A DNA stretch of 64,000 nt from CAYVQA01 sp045119035 (GCA_045119035.1 JBGVCU010000034.1:1-64000); one strand, 5' to 3'. Shown: positions 7,693-17,069, counted from the first letter of the stretch. Notes: a model not told the origin generated them from the sequence alone. Numbers and translations: made by a program.

Positions 7693-9992
7693 TTTTTACC
7701 TCCTGGTTTTTCAATATATTTAAAGTCTTGATATGTTTTATAACATATAGTTCCGTAAGGGCAATACTTACAAGTAGACTCTTTATCAATCATTTTCGGA
7801 TCAATCGTAAAATCTCCTTCGTGAATTGACATTAATGAATTATTAACTAGGAAATTAATTGTTTCAATCATAGAATCTATATATTCTTTAGATAATGCAT
7901 CTTTATTTTTAATAATATTTTTTAAGAAATCACTATCTTCACTAGAAAAACATCCATTATAAACTAATTCATCTTGATATTGCATATCAACAGTTTTCTT
8001 ATTAATGTGTTTATACATTTTACTAGGCATTACGCGTTGAATAAAAGCACCTAATAAAGCCATATTTTCTTTACCTAATGAAAGTAAGTAAAAATAATAT
8101 GGAACTTGAATTTTTAAGCCATATTCTAAAAGATTTAAATCAATTTTATTATCGCCTGTCTTATAATCAACAATTAAAACCTTTTGTAATTCTTCTACTT
8201 GATAGATAAAATACTTGTCAATAATACCTTCAACTAAATCATAGTAAGTAGAATCATTTACCTTACATTCTAAAACATGTTTGATGTCTTTTTCAAATTC
8301 AATTTTAGTAAATGTTCCTTTATGATATAAATCATTAATAATGTTATAACTTTTAACAACATACTCTTTATAACGATTATAGTAATATTTTGTTTCCTCA
8401 TCATCACTGATATTATTATCTAACATATATATATTTGTTTCATTATCAACATCAGATATATTCATTTCATTATTAAATAATTTTTTTAACATTAAATGAA
8501 AATAACTTCCAAGTTTACTAGAAGACTCATCTTTATAAGTTGGAACATGTAAAACTTTTTCTAAATAATATCGATATTTACATTCATAGAATGTTTCTAA
8601 AGATGTTGCTGAAAGTTTGATATTTTTATCAATTTTAAAAGTCCCATTAAATTTATTAGAATAAGATTGATAGATATCTTTTACATTACTTTGATATAAA
8701 CTAGTTAAATTATCATTTTCTTCTTGGTAAATATAATAATTATCAAGTGCTTTAGCAAATTCTACTTCATCATAAATTTTCGATACATTATTGTTAATAT
8801 TTTTAATAGATGTTAATTTATTTAATTTAATTAAAACATCACTAATTATTTGATTAAAGGAAGTATTATAAGTTAAGATACCCTTATTTAAAGAATATAT
8901 TTGATTAACTAAATTTGTAGTATTAAAATTATTAATTTCTTTACTAGTTAATAAATTATTTACTTCTCTTACAGAATCATTAAAATAGTCACTATTTTTT
9001 ACTAATTTAGGAAAACTATTTTGACAGCACCCTAGAAAATATATATTTTTATTATTAAAGCTAGTAGGTAATTGACTAATTAAATTGACATTAACAATTT
9101 CTTTATCTAAACTTACATCTTCATTTTTAAAAGAATCCATTAAAAAAGGTTTAAAATATGGATAATCATTAATATCGAATGTAGTATATTCATTAAAGAT
9201 TTTATATATTTTTTCTAAATTTTCTTCACTTATTATATATCTACTTACAATATCACTAATTGCTTCATTAAATAATTCTATTAAAGAATCTCTTTTATCA
9301 ATATGAGTTTCAATATAAGAAAGTAGGCTTCTACCATAAACTGTTTCATAAAAAGAAACATTAATATCTGAGGTGTATTTGATATTCATTAAATCTAATT
9401 TTGATTTTAAAATAGGTAAATAATCTTTATTAGTGTAATATACATATATATTGTCTTTAGTATTTAATAAATCATTTGAAATAGATTTAACAACAAAGTC
9501 AACTTCATCATCAATATTATTGAATTCATATATATTATAATTATTTTTATTTAAGCTAGATGTTTCATATGTATATATATTTTTATATAAATTAAGAGTT
9601 GTTTTTATTAAATCGTTTGTTAAATCAGGATTTATAAATATTATTTCTTTTTTACTTAACTCATTTTTAATATATTTATTAATACTATATCCAGCTAATA
9701 TATCTTCTTTTACATCATTTAATATTTCATTATTTATGCTTAAATGATAATATGGTAAGAAGTGATTAAACAATACCTTAGTAAGTTCATAATTATAGCC
9801 TTTTTTAACAAGGTTTATCTTAATATTAGATGATAATTCACCTAACATATAATTAATAAAAGTTGAGTAATTCATAACTCTAAAAGGAATTAATTTATTT
9901 TTATAATGTTCTTGAATATCTTGATGTATATCTTTTGTACAAACAATAATTGAATCATTATCAAGTTTAAATTTAGTAAATAAATTATTCAT
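7689..9992 (-). CDS. addB: ATP-dependent nuclease subunit AddB, short form
   Basis: A 767-residue AddB homologue placed directly before addA. The C-terminal PD-(D/E)XK nuclease domain shows VDYKTG (about residue 610). Four cysteines, one in YECKYRYYLE (about 470) and three in CKYCPYGTIC (about 742-751, spacing CX2CX5C), match the AddB iron-sulphur staple. Bacillus AddB is about 1160 residues, so much of the N-terminal inactivated-helicase region is reduced; no Walker A is seen, which is tolerable because AddB is not the motor. The start ATG lies 8 bases after AAGGAAG, and an upstream GTG is too close to that site. Confidence 0.88.
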   Translation of the reverse strand: MNNLFTKFKLDNDSIIVCTKDIHQDIQEHYKNKLIPFRVMNYSTFINYMLGELSSNIKINLVKKGYNYELTKVLFNHFLPYYHLSINNEILNDVKEDILAGYSINKYIKNELSKKEIIFINPDLTNDLIKTTLNLYKNIYTYETSSLNKNNYNIYEFNNIDDEVDFVVKSISNDLLNTKDNIYVYYTNKDYLPILKSKLDLMNIKYTSDINVSFYETVYGRSLLSYIETHIDKRDSLIELFNEAISDIVSRYIISEENLEKIYKIFNEYTTFDINDYPYFKPFLMDSFKNEDVSLDKEIVNVNLISQLPTSFNNKNIYFLGCCQNSFPKLVKNSDYFNDSVREVNNLLTSKEINNFNTTNLVNQIYSLNKGILTYNTSFNQIISDVLIKLNKLTSIKNINNNVSKIYDEVEFAKALDNYYIYQEENDNLTSLYQSNVKDIYQSYSNKFNGTFKIDKNIKLSATSLETFYECKYRYYLEKVLHVPTYKDESSSKLGSYFHLMLKKLFNNEMNISDVDNETNIYMLDNNISDDEETKYYYNRYKEYVVKSYNIINDLYHKGTFTKIEFEKDIKHVLECKVNDSTYYDLVEGIIDKYFIYQVEELQKVLIVDYKTGDNKIDLNLLEYGLKIQVPYYFYLLSLGKENMALLGAFIQRVMPSKMYKHINKKTVDMQYQDELVYNGCFSSEDSDFLKNIIKNKDALSKEYIDSMIETINFLVNNSLMSIHEGDFTIDPKMIDKESTCKYCPYGTICYKTYQDFKYIEKPGGKK

Positions 9993-10051
9993 AATAATCA
10001 CTTCCTTTCTTAAATAATTTTATCATAAAATCTAAATAATTTCAAATAAAA

Positions 10052-10083
10052 AAGAAAATAAGCACATAAGTGATTATTTTCTT
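10052..10083 (-). terminator. Terminator between the 10.4-kb lipoprotein gene and addB
   Basis: Two 14-base arms pair with one mismatch around an ATAA loop, and the minus strand continues with six T. It would end leftward transcription from the lipoprotein gene about 270 bases upstream and insulate addB. Confidence 0.75.
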
Positions 10084-10355
10084 ATTTGAACTTATTTTTT
10101 TCTAGATAATTTATACTATTGAATTACACAAATCAGCACATATATATCGATTTAATCAGAAAGCAGAGTCTTTGAAAATAAATATCATTAAATTCAATAT
10201 TAATTATAGTTGGTGAAGTATTTAGGATTTTTAAAGTAACAACATTTCTTTCTCAAATTAAGTTGAAATTAGTTAAATATATGCTAAAATTATTTTATGT
10301 AATGTATAGTATTTTTTTAGAAATACCTTACTAACAAAATAGAATTTATTTAATA
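10084..10355. other. AT-rich intergenic stretch without a recognised gene
   Basis: About 270 bases lie between the lipoprotein gene and its terminator. Both strands carry frequent stops, and I see no tRNA, riboswitch or conserved motif. An imperfect hairpin (GTATTT with AAATAC, about 10305-10325) lies soon after the lipoprotein stop. The stretch may be a long 3' untranslated region or decayed DNA like that in the duplicated region next to it. Confidence 0.5.
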
Positions 10356-10925
10356 TTATTTATCTTCAAAAACTTCATCATTTCTAGTATATTGATAATT
10401 ATATACATATAAATCATTATCAATTTCTGTGGCTTCAATAAATAATTCATGAGTGCTTATTAAAGCACAATCCCAACTTCGATCTTCGGTAATTACTAAT
10501 TTAACATACTCTTTAATATCATATTTTAATAAATCAAATTCAATGATATTATTATATATTTCAGTAGCACTAAGAGGGTCACTAATTACATTATATTTAT
10601 CAGATAAGACTTCGTCATGTTCAAATCTCATAAATTCTACTGGTGTTTCTTCATTATCTACAAAAACAGAGATAGTTATATATTCAAGATAAATATACTT
10701 AATACCCTCTTGAATGTATTTTTCTCTTACATCTTCAACATCAATTATCCCGAAGCCAATTGATACTTTATTATCAAATAAACTATTCTCATTAATTTCA
10801 TATATAAATTTACGACAAAACATATTTTCTGGCTTTCCTGGTGGAACTGAATATTCACAACTAAATAACATTATACTCAGCAAAAATATAACAAATAACA
10901 TTTCTATTCTTTTAATTTTACTCAT
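10356..10925 (-). CDS. Lipoprotein of unknown function, paralogue of 11136-11696
   Basis: A 189-residue protein with a signal peptide ending in a lipobox (LFSC, Cys about residue 23), so it is a membrane-anchored surface lipoprotein. I recognise no family. It is homologous to the neighbouring 186-residue lipoprotein: both carry a VFVD-(6)-PV segment, an aspartate-rich turn, then a D-L/V-L-x-Y-(N/D)-I stretch followed by beta-like sequence. A third, broken copy lies at 14694-15065. The copies flank a secreted metalloprotease-like gene, which suggests a shared surface role. The ribosome site is GGAGCAATTG before ATG. Confidence 0.75.
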   Translation of the reverse strand: MSKIKRIEMLFVIFLLSIMLFSCEYSVPPGKPENMFCRKFIYEINENSLFDNKVSIGFGIIDVEDVREKYIQEGIKYIYLEYITISVFVDNEETPVEFMRFEHDEVLSDKYNVISDPLSATEIYNNIIEFDLLKYDIKEYVKLVITEDRSWDCALISTHELFIEATEIDNDLYVYNYQYTRNDEVFEDK

Positions 10926-10968
10926 TCAATTGCTCCTTTATAATTTATTTAAAAATAATATTCAATTA

Positions 10969-11057
10969 TTAATCATATATTTCATCATTTCCTTTATAAA
11001 ACAAAATTTTTACTCCTAGTTTTATTCCTTGTACAGGTGTAATTACAGATGAATTTT
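10969..11057 (-). pseudogene. 3' remnant of a second metalloprotease-like gene
   Basis: Read leftward, this short frame begins in a segment coding NSSVITPVQGIK and ends at TAA. The intact gene at 11758-14355 ends with NSSIITPVQGIK plus six residues. The match is at both nucleotide and protein level, and it lies at the same place relative to the next lipoprotein gene. It is best explained as the tail left after a protease-lipoprotein pair was duplicated and one protease copy was deleted. Confidence 0.7.
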
Positions 11058-11135
11058 ATAGAACCATACAAATATATTTTTTACTCATATATATGTAATT
11101 TAATTATATTCAAAAATTATAGTATATTTTAAAAT

Positions 11136-11696
11136 TTATCCTTTTTGTAAATAAAGAGGTTCCCTATACTCATAACGAGAAACAATGAAATCATTATCTT
11201 TAATTTCACCTTCCATATATAAATAACTAATGTATGGATCTGAATAAGTATCCGTATCATTTACAACATAACATTGATTATAAGAAAGCTCAATTTTTAT
11301 AAAATTTGTAATATTATAATCTAGTACATTAATATATATAGGTTTACTAAAATCAGATGTACTATTCGGTCTTGAAACAAGTTTTTTATATATCATAGAT
11401 AGTAGATCATTATTAGGAATTTCAATCACATCAACGGGATTAGTATCGTCATCTACAAAAACTTTAATTAGTACATCACAAATAATTAGACTGTAAATTA
11501 TATCTTTTTTATCCAAATAACCGAAACATACATCCACTCTATTATTTTTAAGTTTACTATTATTAACTTTAAAGTAGATTTGAGACTCAAATCTAGAAAT
11601 TGGATCAGAAGAATTTTCCATACCGCTACATCCTACTAAAAAAATATTCAATAAAAGAATAAAAATTAATGATTTTATTATAGATATTTTATTCAT
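11136..11696 (-). CDS. Lipoprotein of unknown function, paralogue of 10356-10925
   Basis: A 186-residue surface lipoprotein with signal peptide and lipobox LVGC (Cys about residue 23). It aligns with the 189-residue lipoprotein to its left across the core: VFVDDDTNPVDV with VFVDNEETPVEF, and NVLDYNITNFIKI with DLLKYDIKEYVKL. It is downstream of the metalloprotease-like gene by about 60 bases and may be co-transcribed, with a good CTCCT-complement ribosome site (AGGAG) before its ATG. No known domain is recognised; the beta-rich pattern suggests an extracellular domain. Confidence 0.75.
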   Translation of the reverse strand: MNKISIIKSLIFILLLNIFLVGCSGMENSSDPISRFESQIYFKVNNSKLKNNRVDVCFGYLDKKDIIYSLIICDVLIKVFVDDDTNPVDVIEIPNNDLLSMIYKKLVSRPNSTSDFSKPIYINVLDYNITNFIKIELSYNQCYVVNDTDTYSDPYISYLYMEGEIKDNDFIVSRYEYREPLYLQKG

Positions 11697-11757
11697 AAAA
11701 CTCCTCCTTTTATTATTAACAGTTTTCGCGTCTTACACTATCAATGTTTGATGTTTT

Positions 11758-14355
11758 TCAAGATGAAATTTCTACATCTGGTTTAATCCCTTGAACTGGA
11801 GTAATAATTGATGAATTTTGCTTAATTAATGTTTGACAAAATTTACATCTTTTATACACAACTCCACCAATAATGGTTGTACTATTTGGATCAAGAGTGT
11901 GTACTTGACGTGATCCGTTTGTTTCTCCACAGGAACATTTATATATATGATAATTTAATCCATCTGCAACACATTCATAAACACATTCATGTTCAAGTAA
12001 AGAAGCAAAAAGAGTAAATTCTCGAACTTCTCCATGAAAATTATCTCTTAGACGAATATATACAACTTGATTTTGTTCTAAAAATAAGCTAATTTTAAAA
12101 TCATGTGTTTGGTCATAATCTTGATCATAAGACGCGTCACACATATAATTTATAGAATCATTAGGAACAATACAACTAAATAATTCACCATATAAATCTT
12201 CGTAACTCTCTGAATAAAATTCATACTCACCATCATAAGGAGCAATAAACTTAAACCACGCTTTTTCATTTAGTTGTAATGAACCTTCATAAGGAATATC
12301 ATTAACAATATAATTTATGTTTGTTTTGGAAATTGTTTCTAAAGTTCCATAGTACGGCCCTGTTTCAAATAGTACATCATTAAATCCAAGTACTTGAACA
12401 TATAATTCGTCGCCACCAAGTTTCATGATTTCAATAAAATCTTCTTCTGTTAATCTATATTCAACTTTATCTAATAATGAATTATAGTCTAAATAATCAT
12501 TATCTTTAATATTTTGAATTTCATATATTTGCGTTCTATTTGCAGAATAGAAAATCAAGCTATACTTATTAATTTTTGAAGTATTTAAAGTAGTATTATA
12601 ATTTGTTTCCCAAGAGAATATATTATTTTCATTATTTGTATCTAACATTTCCGGAAAACAAAATTCTTTTGGTGAAAAATTTAAATATACCAACAAATCA
12701 CTAATTTCATCTAACATACTAAAATTTCTAAATAAAAAATTCTCTAAAAATTCACTAAAATTATCTTTTGTTCCTAATAATAGCTTCCAAACTTCATTAT
12801 ATTCAAGATCTATATTTTCAAGATATTCAAGCGTGCTATCGGTATATTTTGTAATCATAAGTAAAAAACTAGTGATACCTGCTTCACTGATTTCACCTAT
12901 ATCTGATAAATGAAAATCTTGATTAGCCCCATTATAAGAATTATATTTAAAATCACCGACATCTTTTATGCCTAAATTACTTAATTCAAAATATAATTGT
13001 GTAGATATACCAATATATGACGCAATAGCTTCACTATATGCTAATTGTAGTCCGTGTTCCTTACCATGTTCGTCTACCAAGTCTTGACCAAAGTAATGAT
13101 TACCGCCTGGCATGATTGAAAAACCGAAGAAATGATCAACATAATGTCCGTACTCATGCATACCTACATCCCAACTAGAATATGAATTAATATCCATTCT
13201 AATTATATCATTCATACCACTGAAATGGCAACCAGATTGAGTGTTTGGATATATGACAGATATTTGAGGTAGATATTCACCAGACATCTGATAGGCATAT
13301 TCATATGGATAAATCATCATTTGAGAAACTTCAAAAGAATTGGTTAATACAGAACCATTTTTATTTATCACTATATCATAATTAATATGGCTACCATTAT
13401 TTACGTTAATGTATCTACCAATACTAATTTCATATTTAGAACGAAATAAAGGCGCTACTACCTTACATGCATCATTTTCGGCTACGAATGAAATAAATAA
13501 GTCTAAACCATTCGCTTCATTATAAGAATCATTTTCAATTGTAAAACTAAAATTTCCATTTTCATCAGTTTGTGTTACTGCTAAAAGATCTTTAGAAAAT
13601 AAATCTTCATCATATAAATAAACATAATTATTGATTAAATTATGTATATTGTTATTATTATCATCAATATCTTCGCTATCAGGTTCTTTCCATTTTGAAT
13701 CTTTCCATTTTATACTTCCTGTAACAGTAATACTTTCAGCATTATTAGCAATTGTTATTTCTTCATCACAGGTAATAAAATCTTCTTCATAAACAAAAGA
13801 CATGTATAGAGTCTCAACTTCATAATATGTTTTGGTAAACGTATAATCTTCTGGTGCTTCTAATTTTCCTAAAATAATTAATTCTTCTTCTGATGCTTCA
13901 AAATTTGTAAAATATATATCTCTACATTCTTCAATACAAGTTACACTAACACAATCTACTTCTCCATCAGAATAAATATATAACTCTTTACTATATATTA
14001 CTTCTTCACCATCTTTTACATTCACATCAAAAATATATTCCCCTGCTGTATGAGTATTCTTAAAAGATAAATACGTATTTCCTTCAGTAACTGATATTGT
14101 TTGTTCAACAATTTGTGAAGGATGAGTAATAGATATGCTTTGACTACTATCACTATCACTAGAAATAATATTAAGATTAATATTTTCATTATAATAGACA
14201 ATATTATTTAATACAATTATTTCATAAGATAAATTACCATCACCGTTATTACCCTCTTCGTAATCTACATACACGAGTTCCTCTGCATGTATGTTCGTAT
14301 AATTTAATACAAATAAAAATAATAAAAATAATAATACATTTAATAATTTTCTCAT
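11758..14355 (-). CDS. Secreted zinc metalloprotease-like protein with PPC-like and Cys-rich tail
   Basis: An 865-residue exported protein. The N-terminal signal peptide probably ends near NIHAEE. Near residue 402 lies HEYGH, an HEXXH-type zinc-protease motif, and about 35 residues later SEAIASYIG offers the glutamate expected as third ligand in gluzincins. Residues about 690-790 (NEKAWFKFIAPYDGEYEF) resemble a bacterial pre-peptidase C-terminal domain. The end has paired Cys/His motifs (YKCSCGETN, RRCKFC-like), as in other surface proteins of gut Bacillota. The N-terminal third is beta-rich. No sortase motif is seen. The substrate is unknown; the protease activity is predicted from the motif only. 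Confidence 0.7.
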   Translation of the reverse strand: MRKLLNVLLFLLFLFVLNYTNIHAEELVYVDYEEGNNGDGNLSYEIIVLNNIVYYNENINLNIISSDSDSSQSISITHPSQIVEQTISVTEGNTYLSFKNTHTAGEYIFDVNVKDGEEVIYSKELYIYSDGEVDCVSVTCIEECRDIYFTNFEASEEELIILGKLEAPEDYTFTKTYYEVETLYMSFVYEEDFITCDEEITIANNAESITVTGSIKWKDSKWKEPDSEDIDDNNNNIHNLINNYVYLYDEDLFSKDLLAVTQTDENGNFSFTIENDSYNEANGLDLFISFVAENDACKVVAPLFRSKYEISIGRYINVNNGSHINYDIVINKNGSVLTNSFEVSQMMIYPYEYAYQMSGEYLPQISVIYPNTQSGCHFSGMNDIIRMDINSYSSWDVGMHEYGHYVDHFFGFSIMPGGNHYFGQDLVDEHGKEHGLQLAYSEAIASYIGISTQLYFELSNLGIKDVGDFKYNSYNGANQDFHLSDIGEISEAGITSFLLMITKYTDSTLEYLENIDLEYNEVWKLLLGTKDNFSEFLENFLFRNFSMLDEISDLLVYLNFSPKEFCFPEMLDTNNENNIFSWETNYNTTLNTSKINKYSLIFYSANRTQIYEIQNIKDNDYLDYNSLLDKVEYRLTEEDFIEIMKLGGDELYVQVLGFNDVLFETGPYYGTLETISKTNINYIVNDIPYEGSLQLNEKAWFKFIAPYDGEYEFYSESYEDLYGELFSCIVPNDSINYMCDASYDQDYDQTHDFKISLFLEQNQVVYIRLRDNFHGEVREFTLFASLLEHECVYECVADGLNYHIYKCSCGETNGSRQVHTLDPNSTTIIGGVVYKRCKFCQTLIKQNSSIITPVQGIKPDVEISS

Positions 14356-14437
14356 AAAATCCCCCTTTTTTTATATAAATGTATAATAGTTTCTAGGAAA
14401 TTATAGTTATTAACTAAGTATATCAATTATATAGTAA

Positions 14438-14460
14438 AAAACTCTCCACTGGAGAGTTTT
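14438..14460 (-). terminator. Intrinsic terminator upstream of the metalloprotease-like gene
   Basis: A perfect 10-bp stem, AAAACTCTCC with GGAGAGTTTT, has a 3-nt loop and six T on the minus strand. It ends leftward transcription from the pseudogene region and isolates the protease gene. Confidence 0.85.
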
Positions 14461-14644
14461 ATTTTTATAATTTCCCCACATCATAATTATATCATATTAG
14501 AAAAATTTCTGTCAATAGAATAAATAATCATTTATGAATTTTGTCGCATTTCTTTTTATCAAAGAATTAACATACTTTATAAACAATGAGTTTCACTTAA
14601 ATTAATTTTTAATTATATTAATAAATAATAAAATACTTAAACAA

Positions 14645-14670
14645 AAAGGAACAAAATAATTCGTTCCTTT
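14645..14670 (-). terminator. Terminator after the lipoprotein pseudogene
   Basis: AAAGGAAC pairs with GTTCCTTT around a 10-nt loop, with five T following on the minus strand. The same stem sequence is used by the terminator at 16254-16279, which may reflect local duplication. Confidence 0.75.
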
Positions 14671-14693
14671 ATCTACAAAATTAATAATTTGTA

Positions 14694-15065
14694 TTAATCT
14701 TTAATTTCTTTGGGAATAGTATAATCATAGTAGTAATGAACAATAAAGGCACCATCAATTACTTCACCATCGATAATTAAAGAAATTCCAAATCTCTTAA
14801 AATAATCAGATCTAACAGTTTGATCAAATGAATAGGTAAGTTCAACATTTGTAAAACTTATAAAATCCTAATCTAATATATCAATAGATAATGATTTATT
14901 TTAATCGAATAAACTATTCGGTTCTGCAATATTCTTTTTATATATTATAGAAAATAAATCTTTAGTAGGAATAAAAATTATATCAACAGGAGTATCTTCT
15001 AAATCAGTACACGCATCTAAAAACAGATTTAACAAAAAAATAAACAAGAATGATTTAATAATAGT
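14694..15065 (-). pseudogene. Broken third copy of the lipoprotein family
   Basis: Translation of the minus strand gives IIKSFLFIFLLNLFLDAC, a lipobox-like start matching the 186-residue lipoprotein, then jumps directly to EDTPVDIIFIPTKDLFSIIYKK, which in the intact copy lies some 60 residues later. In-frame TAA and TAG codons follow (SLFD*NKS, ILD*DF), and the frame ends at TAA 14694. No start codon remains: the 5' end abuts the stop of the upstream 301-residue gene. So it has an internal deletion, two nonsense codons and a lost start. Confidence 0.8.
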
Positions 15066-15971
15066 TTATTTATGAACTTTATTATATTTTCTTTCCCCTA
15101 GTTTTATAGATATATAATAACTAAGCGCAAAGTATCCAATTAATGAAATTGCAATTACTGGGCCTTTCAAGCTAAATAGTGCAGTTAATGCGATTAATGT
15201 TGGAATACCTATTAATAATAGTAATAATAAATATGTTTTTGAAAAATCTTTTGATGATTTATTATATTCAATATACCATTTAGGTAAATATTTTATTCCA
15301 CCAAGTACAGAATCAATTATTTCAAAATATTTTAAATCTCTTGTAATTTCTTCTTCACTTATAGTTACAGAGTAATCTAAATTAGGTAAATGTATTAAGA
15401 AAGCTTTAATTTTTCTTTCCATTAACTCATTATTATATTTTAATACTAAATCCTCATGAGTAAATGTATTTAAATCGATATTTAATGAAGTTACTAAATC
15501 ATTAGGAATTTTCACCACTACAGCATTTCTTCTGCATACTAATTTGTCACTTGTAAGATATATATCATCATCATATTCAACAACTAAAGTATGATCTTCT
15601 TTTTCTAAATAATATTTAGGGAAAGTACCTAAAAAGTTTCTATTTTTAAATTCGATATTAATTTTTTCTTTTAATTCTTTATTTAGATCTTTTTCAAATT
15701 CAATATATTTATTTGCATTTTCTTTTATTTCATTAAATGCAAATTTTATATCATTAAAATCTTTAACTTCTTGTTCTTTAAAAATAACTGGTAATTGTTC
15801 TTGATACATTGTTTTATCGCTTCTATGTACATACATTAAAAATTCTTTTACTTGAAAATATAAATCCTCTAATTCTTTTTCTGAATAATTATCAAATTTA
15901 TCTATATTTTTAAAGAATAAATTATTAACCTGCAGGTGTGCTTTATATTTATAAATATCTTGTTTTTCCAT
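15066..15971 (-). CDS. Membrane-anchored protein of unknown function
   Basis: A 301-residue protein I do not recognise. The first 240 residues are hydrophilic, with a helical, Lys/Glu-rich N-terminal half (coiled-coil-like, about residues 15-115) and a more beta-like middle. The end has two transmembrane helices (about 248-268 and 270-290) and a short basic tail, so the bulk probably faces the cytoplasm. The AAGGAG site precedes the ATG. Its stop codon directly abuts the truncated lipoprotein pseudogene, so a deletion end-point lies here. No operon partner is evident. Confidence 0.65.
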   Translation of the reverse strand: MEKQDIYKYKAHLQVNNLFFKNIDKFDNYSEKELEDLYFQVKEFLMYVHRSDKTMYQEQLPVIFKEQEVKDFNDIKFAFNEIKENANKYIEFEKDLNKELKEKINIEFKNRNFLGTFPKYYLEKEDHTLVVEYDDDIYLTSDKLVCRRNAVVVKIPNDLVTSLNIDLNTFTHEDLVLKYNNELMERKIKAFLIHLPNLDYSVTISEEEITRDLKYFEIIDSVLGGIKYLPKWYIEYNKSSKDFSKTYLLLLLLIGIPTLIALTALFSLKGPVIAISLIGYFALSYYISIKLGERKYNKVHK

Positions 15972-16253
15972 AAAATATACTCCTTTATTTTAATTTATTT
16001 TGTTCAATCTCTATTAATATTAATATATGTAACAAAAGATAAAACTAGTTATTTTAAACAATTACAAGCTAATTATATCAAATAAAAAATACATTGTCAA
16101 TGTTTTTTATAAAAGAAGAAGAATGTATAAAAATAATTTAAGAGTTAAAAACCATTTATATTCTAATTGAGCAAGTTACATGTTTTCCATGTAGCCGCAC
16201 AATATTAACGAAGTGTAATATACAGTATATAAAAATATATATTTTATTATAAA
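15972..16253. other. AT-rich intergenic stretch
   Basis: About 280 bases hold no open frame of note. It includes a small TACATG/CATGTA hairpin near 16165-16182 and probably the promoter of the 301-residue gene on the minus strand, but no box is clear enough to call. Confidence 0.5.
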
Positions 16254-16279
16254 AAAGGAACGAATTTAATCGTTCCTTT
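16254..16279 (-). terminator. Terminator of yebC
   Basis: A perfect 10-bp stem, AAAGGAACGA with TCGTTCCTTT, has a 6-nt loop and a run of six T on the minus strand just after the yebC stop. Confidence 0.88.
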
Positions 16280-16283
16280 GAAA

Positions 16284-17027
16284 TTATTCTTCATCAAATT
16301 CTTCTTCTAAACCTTCAACGCTATGATAGATATCTTGAACATCTTCAATGTCATCTAATAATTCCATTAAACGATGGAAATGTCTAATATCATCTTCATC
16401 TTCAAGTTTAGTATAAGTTTCTGGAAGTAATGTAGTTTTATCAACTAAGAATTCTACATCTGGCATAGCATCAACTAATGCTTGTCTGATTTTTGAATAT
16501 TCAGTATTAGGTGCATAAACACTTGTAATTCCATCTTCTAATTCAACATCAGTAACATCACAATCTGCCATGATTAATGTATCTAAAGTTTCTTCATCAT
16601 TTAATCCTTTGAAAGAGAAAATTGCTGTATTTGTAAACATATGTGCAACACTTCCTGGAGCACCTAGTTTAAATCCAACTTTAGTAACAGCAACACGTAC
16701 TGCTGTATAAGTTCTATTAACATTGTCTGTTAAACAGTCAATAATAAACATTGAGTTATTAGGACCAAAAGCTTCATATCTAATTGGTGAATAGTTTTCT
16801 TGAGATCCACCTTTTGCTTTTTCGATAGCTCTTTTAATAACGTCAGCTGTAACTTGTTCTTTTTTAGCTTTTTCAATTTCTTTTTTTAATGGTTGGTTAA
16901 GGTCTGGGTCAGGAACACCAGCTTTTGCTGCCATATAAATGATTTTACTCCATTTATTGTTTAATTTAGATTTTGCTGCGGCTGTTTTTGCCATAGAGGC
17001 TGCTCTTACTTCATGAGCTCTTCCCAT
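16284..17027 (-). CDS. yebC: YebC/PmpR-family protein
   Basis: A 247-residue member of the YebC/PmpR/TACO1 family, with the hallmark start MGRAHEVRAASMAKTAAAKSK (shortened here by the sequence limit to its first residues) and family-typical length. Members act as DNA-binding regulators or, as shown more recently for YebC proteins, help ribosomes pass proline-rich stretches. I place the start at the ATG eight bases after AAGGAG; an upstream GTG would overlap the ribosome site. A TGTTATAAT extended -10 (17064-17069) gives it its own promoter, separate from the operon upstream. Confidence 0.9.
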   Translation of the reverse strand: MGRAHEVRAASMAKTAAAKSKLNNKWSKIIYMAAKAGVPDPDLNQPLKKEIEKAKKEQVTADVIKRAIEKAKGGSQENYSPIRYEAFGPNNSMFIIDCLTDNVNRTYTAVRVAVTKVGFKLGAPGSVAHMFTNTAIFSFKGLNDEETLDTLIMADCDVTDVELEDGITSVYAPNTEYSKIRQALVDAMPDVEFLVDKTTLLPETYTKLEDEDDIRHFHRLMELLDDIEDVQDIYHSVEGLEEEFDEE

Positions 17028-17063
17028 ATCTGTCACTCCTTTGTTATTTAATAAATCTTTAGT

Positions 17064-17069
17064 ATTATA
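17064..17069 (-). promoter_or_regulatory. Extended -10 box for yebC
   Basis: Minus-strand TATAAT is preceded by TGT, forming a TGn-type extended -10, about 37 bases before the yebC ATG. No convincing -35 is present, as allowed for extended -10 promoters. Confidence 0.55.

Noticed and set aside
13600..13700. Possible short tandem repeat or CRISPR-like element
   Set aside because: The ATT/AAT-rich run codes an Asp/Asn-rich linker (DDNNNNIHN) in the metalloprotease-like protein; there is no repeat-spacer order here or elsewhere in the window.
16160..16210. Candidate tRNA or small RNA around the TACATG/CATGTA hairpin
   Set aside because: Only a 6-bp stem; no cloverleaf, promoter-terminator pair or conserved motif.
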